A stretch of 6,329 nucleotides of DNA from Actinomycetota bacterium (GTDB taxonomy: Bacteria > Actinomycetota > Humimicrobiia > Humimicrobiales > Humimicrobiaceae). How positions within the stretch are numbered: position 1 is the first letter of the stretch; every line of letters begins with the position of its first letter. The notes under the pieces were generated by a model. The model had not been told where the DNA came from. It made no database searches and saw only the letters and a list, made by a program, of their open reading frames with translations. Positions 1 to 5,617 of this stretch are shown here, piece by piece. The stretch covers positions 1 to 6,329 of the forward strand of contig JALHTA010000272.1 of assembly GCA_022865545.1 (NCBI GenBank), in the 5' to 3' direction. Made by a program: the position numbers and the translations under genes.

Positions 1-155
1 CAAAGCAATGTTTACTAAAGGAAAATGCCAAAAGCCATATTGGTTCCCTGTATCTTGCAGATATTGGAATACCTGGAGCATTATACAAAGAGCTTGGTCT
101 TGATATTGAGAATATCTTTCAACATGGAAGTATTATTAAATTGCTTTCTGGATGA
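1..155 (+). CDS. C-terminal fragment of NAD(P)H-hydrate epimerase-like (YjeF_N domain) protein
   Basis: An open frame enters from the left edge (first full codon at base 3) and runs 50 residues to a TGA at 153-155. The peptide contains GSLYLADIGIPGALYKELG followed by an IF..GSIIKLL tail. I recognise this as resembling the last strand and tail of YjeF N-terminal domain proteins, where a [VA]D[IL]GIP motif closes the Rossmann-like fold. These enzymes epimerise damaged (R)-NAD(P)H hydrate to the S form for the repair dehydratase. The protein ends right after this motif, so it is probably a stand-alone epimerase without the C-terminal ADP/ATP-dependent dehydratase domain. The following hydratase gene starts 25 bases downstream, so the two are probably cotranscribed. 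The assignment rests on a short C-terminal piece and is moderate; another Rossmann-like protein is possible. That the frame is coding is better supported than the name. Confidence 0.58.
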   Translation, partial: KQCLLKENAKSHIGSLYLADIGIPGALYKELGLDIENIFQHGSIIKLLSG

Positions 156-180
156 ATGGACTATAAATAAAAATAAGCAA

Positions 181-966
181 ATGAATAACAAACTAATAGA
201 AAAATTTGCAGAAAATTTTTTCAACACGTTTTATAGTGGTTGCTGGAATGGTGAAATTCAATATTCAATTTCGGATTTATCTGCTCAAGAATCCTATATT
301 GTCCAGGACAGGGTTGCTAAAATGAGGGTATCAAGAGGCGAGCGTGCAATAGGATATAAAGTGGGCTGCACTAGTCGTGCTATTCAGTCTCAATTTGGAT
401 TGAATGAACCAATTTTCGGCAGATTATTTTGGCCGCATATTTTTGATGATGGAAAAGAACTTAATTGGAAAAGATATACCAATTGTGCGATAGAGCCGGA
501 AATGGTTTTTAAAATAGGTAAGGACTTAAAAGGGGAAAATCTACCTGATGAAGTTTTAATAAATGCTATCGAATATGTTAGCCCTGGAATCGAAATCCAC
601 AATTTTAAATTTTGGAATACGCCACCAACACTACAGGAATTGATCTGCTCAAATGGTATTCATGCTGGATTGATTGTGGGCGATAGTAAGAGCTCTCCAG
701 GCAAACTATCATTTGAATCGGAATGTTTCAAAGTTTTTAAAGATGATAAAATAATTACAAAAGCAATTGCGTCTGAGATCATGGGAGGGCCCTTGCATTC
801 ACTGAGATGGTTGATAGGAAAATTAGCGAAACGAAATGAGATATTAGAAGCCGGAAGTTTTATTATTCCTGGTTCACCAGTTGAGCTTATTAATATTTGT
901 GAAGAGACAAAACTAACAATCTTCATTGACAAAGTCGGAAAAGCTGTTGCTTATTTTAAATCTTGA
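181..966 (+). CDS. 2-keto-4-pentenoate hydratase (MhpD/HpcG family; FAH-like fold)
   Basis: A 261-residue protein of the family that hydrates 2-hydroxypenta-2,4-dienoate, or decarboxylates 4-oxalocrotonate, in meta-cleavage pathways; it should be soluble and Mg2+-dependent. Family signatures in order are GYKVGCTS (58-65, active-site Lys60), NEPIFGRL (75-82), IEPEMVF (104-110, Glu105 and Glu107), PGIEIH (135-140, Glu138), MGGPLHSLRWL (201-211) and EAGSFIIPGSP (223-233). Lys60 and the three glutamates match the catalytic lysine and metal ligands known in HpcG (Lys60, Glu106, Glu108, Glu139) to within one residue. I chose the ATG at 181 because it gives the usual family length. The frame stays open back to an ATG at 25, but that stretch overlaps the better-supported epimerase frame and looks unlike the family. 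The Shine-Dalgarno before 181 is weak. Sequence alone cannot separate hydratase from decarboxylase, and no ring-cleavage genes are visible nearby, so the substrate is unknown. Confidence 0.87.
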   Translation: MNNKLIEKFAENFFNTFYSGCWNGEIQYSISDLSAQESYIVQDRVAKMRVSRGERAIGYKVGCTSRAIQSQFGLNEPIFGRLFWPHIFDDGKELNWKRYTNCAIEPEMVFKIGKDLKGENLPDEVLINAIEYVSPGIEIHNFKFWNTPPTLQELICSNGIHAGLIVGDSKSSPGKLSFESECFKVFKDDKIITKAIASEIMGGPLHSLRWLIGKLAKRNEILEAGSFIIPGSPVELINICEETKLTIFIDKVGKAVAYFKS

Positions 967-1060
967 TCAGGAAGTCTTAATTACTAGGAACTTAGGAATT
1001 AGAAATACTTAAGAAATTAAAAAAGTAAATTTTGTTCACCTGATTAACACTTCTATTTCA

Positions 1061-1076
1061 AAGGACAATTATCCTT
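1061..1076. repeat. near-perfect 16-bp palindrome AAGGACAATTATCCTT
   Basis: The 16 bases read AAGGA-C-AATT-A-TCCTT and are self-complementary except at one symmetric pair (C/A). The element lies in an intergenic gap. It could be a protein-binding site or a weak hairpin. It has no T-run and lies more than 300 bases from the next start, so a direct operator role for that gene is doubtful. Confidence 0.3.
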
Positions 1077-1116
1077 AAAGAATTATTGTTAAATTGAATA
1101 GAATTAATATAGTTAA

Positions 1117-1224
1117 AATGATTATTTAGAGAGAATTCTGAATGGAAAGACACTTACTGAAGTTGCAGAGAAAGCGAAAATATCTTTACTTCCTCCTATA
1201 AATCCACTAACATCAATTATATAA
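1117..1224 (+). pseudogene. possible remnant of a coding region (start-less 35-codon frame)
   Basis: Between a TAA at 1114-1116 and the TAA at 1222-1224 lies an open frame of 35 codons. Its translation looks protein-like rather than random, including ERILNGKTLTEVAEKAKIS followed by a proline-containing LLPPINPLTSII tail. It has no ATG, GTG or TTG near its beginning and no ribosome binding site, so it cannot be expressed as it stands. It may be the C-terminal end of a decayed gene. I do not recognise the family. At this length in AT-rich DNA it could also be chance. Confidence 0.25.
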
Positions 1225-1289
1225 GATTTTGAATGGCCTTTTATTTTCTTCCAGTCTTTAGACTAATTCTTAATTTAAATAACACGCTA

Positions 1290-1319
1290 TTGTCTTATTT
1301 TTTTTCAAAGAACTATATA
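1290..1319 (+). promoter_or_regulatory. candidate promoter for the ATP-grasp/racemase pair
   Basis: TTGTCT at 1290-1295 (4 of 6 to the -35 consensus) and TATATA at 1314-1319 (4 of 6 to the -10 consensus) are separated by 18 bases. Transcription would start near 1326, giving a leader of about 65 bases before the ATG at 1391. The -10 hexamer lies between inverted half-sites (see 1303-1333), which adds some weight. AT-rich background makes such matches common. Confidence 0.33.
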
Positions 1320-1333
1320 CTTTGAGTTTCAAA
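1303..1333. repeat. three TTTCAAA-type half-sites around the -10 element; possible operator
   Basis: TCAAAG (1305-1310) and CTTTGA (1320-1325) form a perfect inverted repeat with a 9-base spacer containing the candidate -10. TTTCAAA occurs directly at 1303-1309 and again at 1327-1333, centres 24 bases apart, with the inverted copy between them. The arrangement would suit a dimeric regulator covering the -10 and the start point. No regulator gene is visible in the window. Confidence 0.3.
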
Positions 1334-1390
1334 CACGACTTTTTAATAGTTCAAATTATATTAATACATTAAATCATCTGCTGTTTAAAA

Positions 1391-2377
1391 ATGAAAAAAA
1401 TTAAAATCGGTTTATTAAACAAAAAAAGAGGAAATTTTAAAATACAAGAAAAATTTGTTGGCACAGATAATGTAATTGACGAAACACCCAAAGAAGTTGC
1501 TCATCACCGGCAAGCATTAATTGATGCCGGTTACGAAGTATGCACCATCAGCTATGGTAAATATTTTATTAAAGATTTAGAGGATAATAAGGTTGATTTA
1601 GTATTTAATGTTTCAAGTATGGCAGAAGCTGCTATATTAGAAGACCTTGAAATACCTTTTGTGGGATCGGATACTGCTACAATTGCTATTGCGGTAGATA
1701 AGTCATTATCAAAAATGATATGGAAAAGCAAAGGATTGCAGACATCTCCTTTCCGAGTTGCAGAATCTGTAGAGGATTGTTCCGTATTTAAAGAGAGTCC
1801 ACCCTTTGATTATCCTTTATTTATTAAACCTGTCGCAGGCAGAGGAAGTGCTGGAATTGATGACAACTCTATTGTTAAAAATTACAGACAACTCATAAAA
1901 GGTGTTGAAGAAAGATTAAATACAATAAAGCAGCCTGTTCTAATTGAAAAATTTTTACAGGGAACAGAAATTTCTTTTGGTCTGATAGGCAATGAAAATG
2001 ATATTAGGGTACTTCCACCACTTGAAATTTCTTTTAATGGAACTGGAAGTTTTTTAACATTTGATAAAAAAGAAATCGATGATGATACTTTCTATTGCCC
2101 GGCCCGGTTAAATGATGAAGATACCTGCAAGATCAAGGAATTTGTAAAAAAAGCTTATCAAGTTATTGGCTTTAAAGATTATGGACGAGTCGATACTGTA
2201 TTGACCAAGGAAGGTCCCTATCTTATAGAAATTAATTCTTTTGCGGGATTAATGTGTACACCAAAAGAAAAACCACATAGCTATATTGGATTCATGGCTG
2301 TTGCAGATAATATGAGTTCTTCAGATTTAATCGATGAAATTATAAAAGCAGCTTTAAAAAGATATAAAATGATTTAA
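1391..2377 (+). CDS. D-alanine-D-alanine ligase-like ATP-grasp enzyme, divergent substrate site
   Basis: A 328-residue cytosolic ATP-grasp protein related to D-Ala-D-Ala ligases, which use ATP to form an acyl phosphate and then a peptide bond. Visible landmarks are LVFNVSSM (70-77), IPFVGSD (88-94), VDKSLSK (102-108), the ATP-binding Lys146 in FIKP, a glycine-rich loop GRGSAGI (150-156), LIEKF (184-188), GRVD with Asp268, and LIEIN with Glu280 and Asn282, the usual metal ligands. Two substrate features of true Ddl are missing: the HGxxGEDG segment is replaced by a short non-glycine stretch (74-84), and the Tyr/Lys omega-loop region reads TFDKKE (223-228). Product specificity is therefore probably different. 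No stop-free in-frame start exists upstream, because a TAA lies at 1370-1372. The Shine-Dalgarno is absent or very weak. The stop overlaps the start of the racemase gene by one base (TAATG), so the two are translationally coupled and likely act on the same D-amino acid. Confidence 0.85.
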   Translation: MKKIKIGLLNKKRGNFKIQEKFVGTDNVIDETPKEVAHHRQALIDAGYEVCTISYGKYFIKDLEDNKVDLVFNVSSMAEAAILEDLEIPFVGSDTATIAIAVDKSLSKMIWKSKGLQTSPFRVAESVEDCSVFKESPPFDYPLFIKPVAGRGSAGIDDNSIVKNYRQLIKGVEERLNTIKQPVLIEKFLQGTEISFGLIGNENDIRVLPPLEISFNGTGSFLTFDKKEIDDDTFYCPARLNDEDTCKIKEFVKKAYQVIGFKDYGRVDTVLTKEGPYLIEINSFAGLMCTPKEKPHSYIGFMAVADNMSSSDLIDEIIKAALKRYKMI

Positions 2378-3429
2378 TGTCCAGACTAGAAATAAACATA
2401 AATAAAATAAAGCATAATGCCAGAACATTGAAAAAGGAATTTGCAAAGAAAGGCATTACCATTGCTGCCGTAATAAAGGGGGTAGCAGGTTCTCCTGAAA
2501 TTGCAAATGCAATACTTGAGTGTGGGATCAATACTATAGCAGTTTCCAGGGTCCAGGACATTAAAAAAATGAAAGAATTTGGTGTAAAGGCAGAGTTTTT
2601 ACTTACGCGCTTGTCTATGCACTCAGAAGTTGCCGATGTTGTTAAATATGCAGATATAAGCTTAAACTCTGAAATATCAACAATTAAATTATTATCTGAA
2701 CATTCCCTAAAACAGAATAAAAGACATAAAGTAGTGTTGATGCTGGAACTGGGTGATTTAAGAGAAGGCATTCTGCCTGAAGATATAGACACCATTATTG
2801 AACAAGCAATACCTCTTAAGGGTATTGAATTATATGGGATAGGTGTAAATCTTGTTTGCTTTGGAGGTATTGAACCATCAGAAAAAAATATGACCGAATT
2901 ATCTCAAATAGTGGATCATATTCAAGAAAAATACCATGTAAAGATAAAGATGGTTTCAGGTGGAAATTCAGCAAATTACAAATGGCTTTCCCAAACAGAT
3001 AATACTGGAAATATCAACAATTTAAGAATTGGTGAAGCTATTTTATTAGGTAGGGAACCTATGCATAAAAATAGGATACCGGATCTATATATTGATGCGT
3101 TTACCTTGATATGTGAAGTAATAGAAAGCAAATTAAAACCTTCGCTGCCATATGGTAATAAATGTCAGAATACATTTGGAGACAAACCTGAATTTACAAA
3201 TATAGGAGCTATTAACCGTGTAATTGTCGGTATCGGAGAACAAGATGTTGATACAAAAGCTATAAAGCCAAGAGTCAAAGCCGATATAATCGGAGCAAGT
3301 AGCGATCATCTGATCTTGCATGCAAAAGGTATTAATATTGAAGTAGGAAGTGAAATACAATTCGATATTAAATACCCTGCATTGCTTAGACTGTCAACTT
3401 CCCCTTATGTAAAAAAAGTGTTTATTTAA
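2377..3429 (+). CDS. ornithine racemase-like (alanine racemase fold type III) PLP enzyme
   Basis: A 350-residue protein matching the ornithine racemase (Orr) group of PLP-dependent amino-acid racemases, which have a TIM-barrel fold like the N-terminal domain of alanine racemase. The PLP lysine is Lys34 in AAVIKGVAG. Further family signatures in order are VKYADISLNSE, LMLELGDLREG, GIGVNLVCFGG, SGGNSANY (the phosphate-binding-type loop), NNLRIGEAILLGRE, GIGEQDVD, GASSDHLI and the terminal SPYVKKVFI. Length and ends agree with the roughly 350-residue family, so it appears complete. Orr interconverts L- and D-ornithine in amino-acid-fermenting clostridia, but homologues may act on lysine, alanine or other residues, and the substrate cannot be read from sequence. 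None of the oraS/oraE or ord ornithine-degradation genes is in view. Instead the gene overlaps an ATP-grasp ligase by one base, pointing towards biosynthesis of a D-amino-acid product rather than ornithine fermentation. Confidence 0.88.
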   Translation: MSRLEININKIKHNARTLKKEFAKKGITIAAVIKGVAGSPEIANAILECGINTIAVSRVQDIKKMKEFGVKAEFLLTRLSMHSEVADVVKYADISLNSEISTIKLLSEHSLKQNKRHKVVLMLELGDLREGILPEDIDTIIEQAIPLKGIELYGIGVNLVCFGGIEPSEKNMTELSQIVDHIQEKYHVKIKMVSGGNSANYKWLSQTDNTGNINNLRIGEAILLGREPMHKNRIPDLYIDAFTLICEVIESKLKPSLPYGNKCQNTFGDKPEFTNIGAINRVIVGIGEQDVDTKAIKPRVKADIIGASSDHLILHAKGINIEVGSEIQFDIKYPALLRLSTSPYVKKVFI

Positions 3430-3501
3430 TTTTCTTTTATTTTGTAAATTGTTAAAAAGATTAAAAGTTACTGAAATATGTGTTTCGAGATTTAAAAATA
3501 T

Positions 3502-3530
3502 TTGATGTTACTTTCTTATATAGGTATTAT
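3502..3530 (+). promoter_or_regulatory. candidate promoter for the radical SAM gene leader
   Basis: TTGATG at 3502-3507 and TATTAT at 3525-3530 (5 of 6 to the -10 consensus) are separated by exactly 17 bases. Transcription would start near 3537, about 50 bases upstream of the first leader hairpin and 147 bases before the proposed start codon. TATAAT also occurs at 3528-3533 with a less favourable 20-base spacing. This is a sequence match only, in AT-rich DNA. Confidence 0.45.
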
Positions 3531-3580
3531 AATTATAGTAAAATTGTAACAATATAAAAAAAATAATTTATTTTAGATAC

Positions 3581-3657
3581 TGTGAAACCTTACTTATAAA
3601 TGAGCGCTTAAGTAAGGAAGAGCCAAAAGCGTAATCGGCTAAATGGGCCGGTTTTTT
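3581..3657 (+). ncRNA. structured 5' leader RNA ending in an intrinsic terminator (unassigned class)
   Basis: The leader contains a perfect 9-bp hairpin, CCTTACTTA (3588-3596) with TAAGTAAGG (3609-3617), closing a 12-base loop. A short AGCC (3621-3624) follows, then a terminator hairpin. AGCC can pair with GGCT (3637-3640), which would break the terminator stem because both use bases 3637-3639. This is the usual logic of attenuators and transcriptional riboswitches. The hairpin loop and the terminator loop both begin TAAATG. I compared it from memory with c-di-GMP, SAM, TPP, cobalamin, fluoride, preQ1, ZTP and folate riboswitches and found no convincing match. Control of the downstream radical SAM gene is inferred from position. 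Confidence 0.45.
3633..3657 (+). terminator. intrinsic terminator in the radical SAM gene leader
   Basis: AATCGGC (3633-3639) pairs with GCCGGTT (3647-3653) over seven positions, one of them a T-G wobble, around a 7-base loop, and a run of six T follows at 3652-3657. It lies 27 bases before the proposed start codon and just upstream of its ribosome binding site. That position suggests premature termination of this gene's own transcript, though it could also stop read-through from the racemase operon about 200 bases upstream. Confidence 0.68.
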
Positions 3658-3670
3658 ACTTTTAGGCATG

Positions 3671-3677
3671 AAGGGAG
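3671..3677 (+). promoter_or_regulatory. ribosome binding site AAGGGAG that decides the radical SAM start
   Basis: AAGGGAG is a good Shine-Dalgarno match located 6 bases before the ATA codon at 3684. The next conventional start, GTG at 3747, is about 70 bases further on. A strong site here with no ATG, GTG or TTG at the right spacing is the main evidence for non-standard initiation. Confidence 0.6.
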
Positions 3678-3683
3678 ATTTTT

Positions 3684-4982
3684 ATAAAATTAGAACTGAT
3701 CGTCCCAGCTACTCAAGAGAATATCCTAAATCGGAATAAGGCACTGGTGCCACCTCTGGGTTTAGCGATGGTAGCAGCATTAACCCCACCAGAAGTCGAA
3801 GTCTCATTAACTGATGAGAATGTCACAGTTATTGATTTCCAAAAAGAAATTGACTTAGTAGGGATCACAGTACTAACTAATACAGCGACACGCGCCTATA
3901 AGATTGCTGACACCTTTAGAGCGAAAGGAGTGAAAGTTATCTTAGGGGGTAGCCACCCTAGTGCTCTACCCAAAGAGGCTAGTCAACACGCAGACTCTAT
4001 AGTAATAGGAGAGGCAGAGGGAATTTGGGCAAAAGTAATAGAGGATTTTAAAGCAAACAAGCTAAAAAAGATATATAGCCAGAGCGCTCAACCCAGCTTA
4101 CTCAACTTACCTATCCCCCGCAGAGACTTGTTCGCCAAAGGAGCGTACTATTTCAGGAATACGATCTCAACCACTAGAGGCTGCCCATTTGCCTGCTCCT
4201 TCTGCTCAGTTACTTCATTCTTCGGTCATAGTTATCGCTGCCGCCCTGTAGAAGAAGTCCTAAAAGAGCTCGATACAATGAACCATAAGAAACTTATCTG
4301 TTTTGTTGATGACAATATCGTCGGTAAGCCCAAGTTCGCAAAAGAGCTCTTTCGCGCCCTTGTTCCATATAAACTTAAGTGGATTTCTCAAGCTTCTGTC
4401 ACTATAGCAGGAGATGATGAATTGCTTGAACTAGCAGTGGCAAGTGGGTGCAAGGTCCTACTCATCGGGTTCGAGACACTGTCTCCGGCTAATCTGTCAG
4501 CCTTAGGTAAGAAGATAAATATGATAGATAAATATGAAAAGGTGATTAAAAAGATCCATTCCTACGGTATTGCAATTCATGGTTTCTTTATCCTTGGTTT
4601 GGATGAAGACGATAAAGATGTTTTCAAACGTACCGTTAGCTTTGCTCAGGAGATGAGACTAGAGAGCGCTCAATTTGCTTGGCCCGTTCCTTATCCAGGC
4701 ACTGCCTTAGGTGAGTCTTTAGATAAGGCTGGACGAATAGTCACCAAAGACTGGTCACAGTATGAGACAAATGTCGTATTTGAACCAAAGCTGATGTCAC
4801 AGGAGATTCTTCAATTGGGACACAAGTGGGCATGGCTCGAGTTTTATAGCCTGCTTTCTATTTGGAGAAGATTAGGGATAATAAGAGGTTATTCAGCACA
4901 ACTCTGGATGTTAAATCTTTATTATCGCTTTTTCTGGCGGAGAAAATTTGAAACTAATAAAGATAGAAAAAAGCATGAGTAG
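3684..4982 (+). CDS. B12-binding domain radical SAM protein (probable ATA start)
   Basis: A 432-residue protein if read from ATA at 3684. The N-terminal cobalamin-binding (Rossmann-like) domain shows LVPPLGLAMVAAL and VKVILGGSHPSALP, then GEAEGIW. The radical SAM domain carries the [4Fe-4S] motif CPFACSFC (Cys167, Cys171, Cys174), then CFVDDNIVGKPKFAKELF, LLIGFETLSPANL, GFFILGLDEDD and PVPYPGTALGESL. The C-terminal part resembles the DUF4070-type tail seen in many such proteins and is rich in aromatic residues and arginine. Members perform radical methylations and rearrangements; this one's substrate is unknown. A GTG at 3747 with AAGG five bases upstream is the conventional start, giving 411 residues, but it would remove the first beta-strand (KLELIVPA) that the family needs. 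Coding bases are much richer in G and C than in neighbouring genes, so acquisition from another source is possible. A leader with a terminator precedes it; the gene looks monocistronic. Confidence 0.86.
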   Translation: MKLELIVPATQENILNRNKALVPPLGLAMVAALTPPEVEVSLTDENVTVIDFQKEIDLVGITVLTNTATRAYKIADTFRAKGVKVILGGSHPSALPKEASQHADSIVIGEAEGIWAKVIEDFKANKLKKIYSQSAQPSLLNLPIPRRDLFAKGAYYFRNTISTTRGCPFACSFCSVTSFFGHSYRCRPVEEVLKELDTMNHKKLICFVDDNIVGKPKFAKELFRALVPYKLKWISQASVTIAGDDELLELAVASGCKVLLIGFETLSPANLSALGKKINMIDKYEKVIKKIHSYGIAIHGFFILGLDEDDKDVFKRTVSFAQEMRLESAQFAWPVPYPGTALGESLDKAGRIVTKDWSQYETNVVFEPKLMSQEILQLGHKWAWLEFYSLLSIWRRLGIIRGYSAQLWMLNLYYRFFWRRKFETNKDRKKHE

Positions 4983-5112
4983 CGGGAAATAGTGGTAGCC
5001 CCAAGTAACAAATTTCGAATCAGATTTTAGAGGAATTAATTAATTTAATCAACATATCATCTTAGTTTATTAATTATATATTCTGAATAATTCTATTTCT
5101 TACCCCGTATTA

Positions 5113-5141
5113 TAGACTGTTAAACTCTTTTTATTTATAAT
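5113..5141 (+). promoter_or_regulatory. candidate sigma-70-type promoter for the small membrane protein
   Basis: TAGACT (5113-5118, 4 of 6 to the -35 consensus) and a perfect TATAAT (5136-5141) are separated by 17 bases. The start point would be near 5148, about 33 bases before the ATG at 5181. Together with the composition change after the radical SAM gene, this marks a separate transcription unit. Confidence 0.5.
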
Positions 5142-5180
5142 TATTCATCATAACATTAAAAATAAGAAGTGAGGTATAAA

Positions 5181-5540
5181 ATGGCAAAAAGGGTTTATGT
5201 AAGAGAGATATACTTTTACATTGTATGCCTTATAGCTCTTATCCTGTTTATAGTAGGAATTACAACTATTTTTGATAGTGCATTCACTTACATAAAACCT
5301 GCTGTTTATGCAACAAGAGCTAATGTGGCTCCTGCTTTTGCAGATCAGTATAAAGACTATTCAAAGGAAGAGATCAATGAACTTATTGAGGAAGAAATTC
5401 AAAGTTCCATCAATACTGAAAAGACATTTGCACTTAGAAGTTTAATAAGGGGAGGCATCTTTATCTTAATATCCATTCCTCTTTTTATTATTCACTGGCG
5501 TAAAGCTCAAGCTATGTGGCGAATGCCTGAAGTGACCTAA
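5181..5540 (+). CDS. small two-helix membrane protein of unknown function (DUF5671-like)
   Basis: A 119-residue protein with two hydrophobic segments, about residues 10-31 and 90-105. The N-terminus (AKRVYVR) and the C-terminal HWRKAQ segment are basic, so both ends are probably cytoplasmic and the roughly 58-residue middle is probably exposed outside. That middle part includes an acidic, helix-prone stretch (KEEINELIEEEIQ, 62-74). The layout, with a RxxY-like start to helix 1 and a HWR motif after helix 2, recalls DUF5671-type membrane proteins, but I am not certain of the family and assign no function. I chose ATG 5181 over the in-frame GTG at 5169 because GAGG at 5171-5174 lies six bases before the ATG and would be inside the gene if the GTG were used. 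A promoter precedes it. The flavoprotein gene begins 77 bases after its stop and may be cotranscribed. Confidence 0.72.
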   Translation: MAKRVYVREIYFYIVCLIALILFIVGITTIFDSAFTYIKPAVYATRANVAPAFADQYKDYSKEEINELIEEEIQSSINTEKTFALRSLIRGGIFILISIPLFIIHWRKAQAMWRMPEVT

Positions 5541-5617
5541 GGACGACAAGATAAAATAAAAATAAATAGTGTTATTATAAATCCAAGTAGAATTATTATT
5601 TTTATCCGGAGGCGTTT

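Larger units (their letters stand above)
967..1390. other. 424-base intergenic region, AT-rich, with no intact gene
   Basis: No complete gene with a start codon and ribosome binding site is visible on either strand. The stretch holds a near-palindrome at 1061-1076, a coding-like remnant at 1117-1224 and a candidate promoter with repeated half-sites at 1290-1333, listed separately. I see no hairpin followed by a T-run after the hydratase stop, so its transcript end is not obvious. Confidence 0.6.

Noticed and set aside
390..932. Two reverse-strand open frames (390-602 and 660-932) opposite the hydratase gene
   Set aside because: They lie wholly within a gene with clear family motifs, have no ribosome binding sites and show no recognisable protein features.
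301..2560. Identical 10-mer GTCCAGGACA at 301-310 and 2551-2560
   Set aside because: Both copies lie inside unrelated coding regions and each encodes a VQD-type segment in frame; there are only two copies, 2.2 kb apart, so chance is the simplest explanation.
2340..3360. Reverse-strand open frames opposite the racemase gene (2340-2795 and 3133-3360)
   Set aside because: They are shadows of a well-supported + strand gene; the hydrophobic look of the first comes from reverse-reading AT-rich codons.
3581..3660. c-di-GMP-I (GEMM) riboswitch interpretation of the leader
   Set aside because: AAACC...GG and an AAAGC-like string are loosely similar, but the GNRA tetraloop, the GGGACGCAAAGCC core and the third stem are not present.
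4081..4673. Repeated AGAGCGCTCAA at 4081-4091 and 4663-4673, related to GAGCGCTTA in the leader loop
   Set aside because: Both coding copies encode Ser-Ala-Gln with the same codons in the same frame; two copies do not make a regulatory repeat family.
5033..5085. AT-rich palindromes such as AATTAATTAATT after the radical SAM gene as a terminator or origin
   Set aside because: There is no GC-containing stem and no T-run in the right place; simple AT alternation is expected in this composition.
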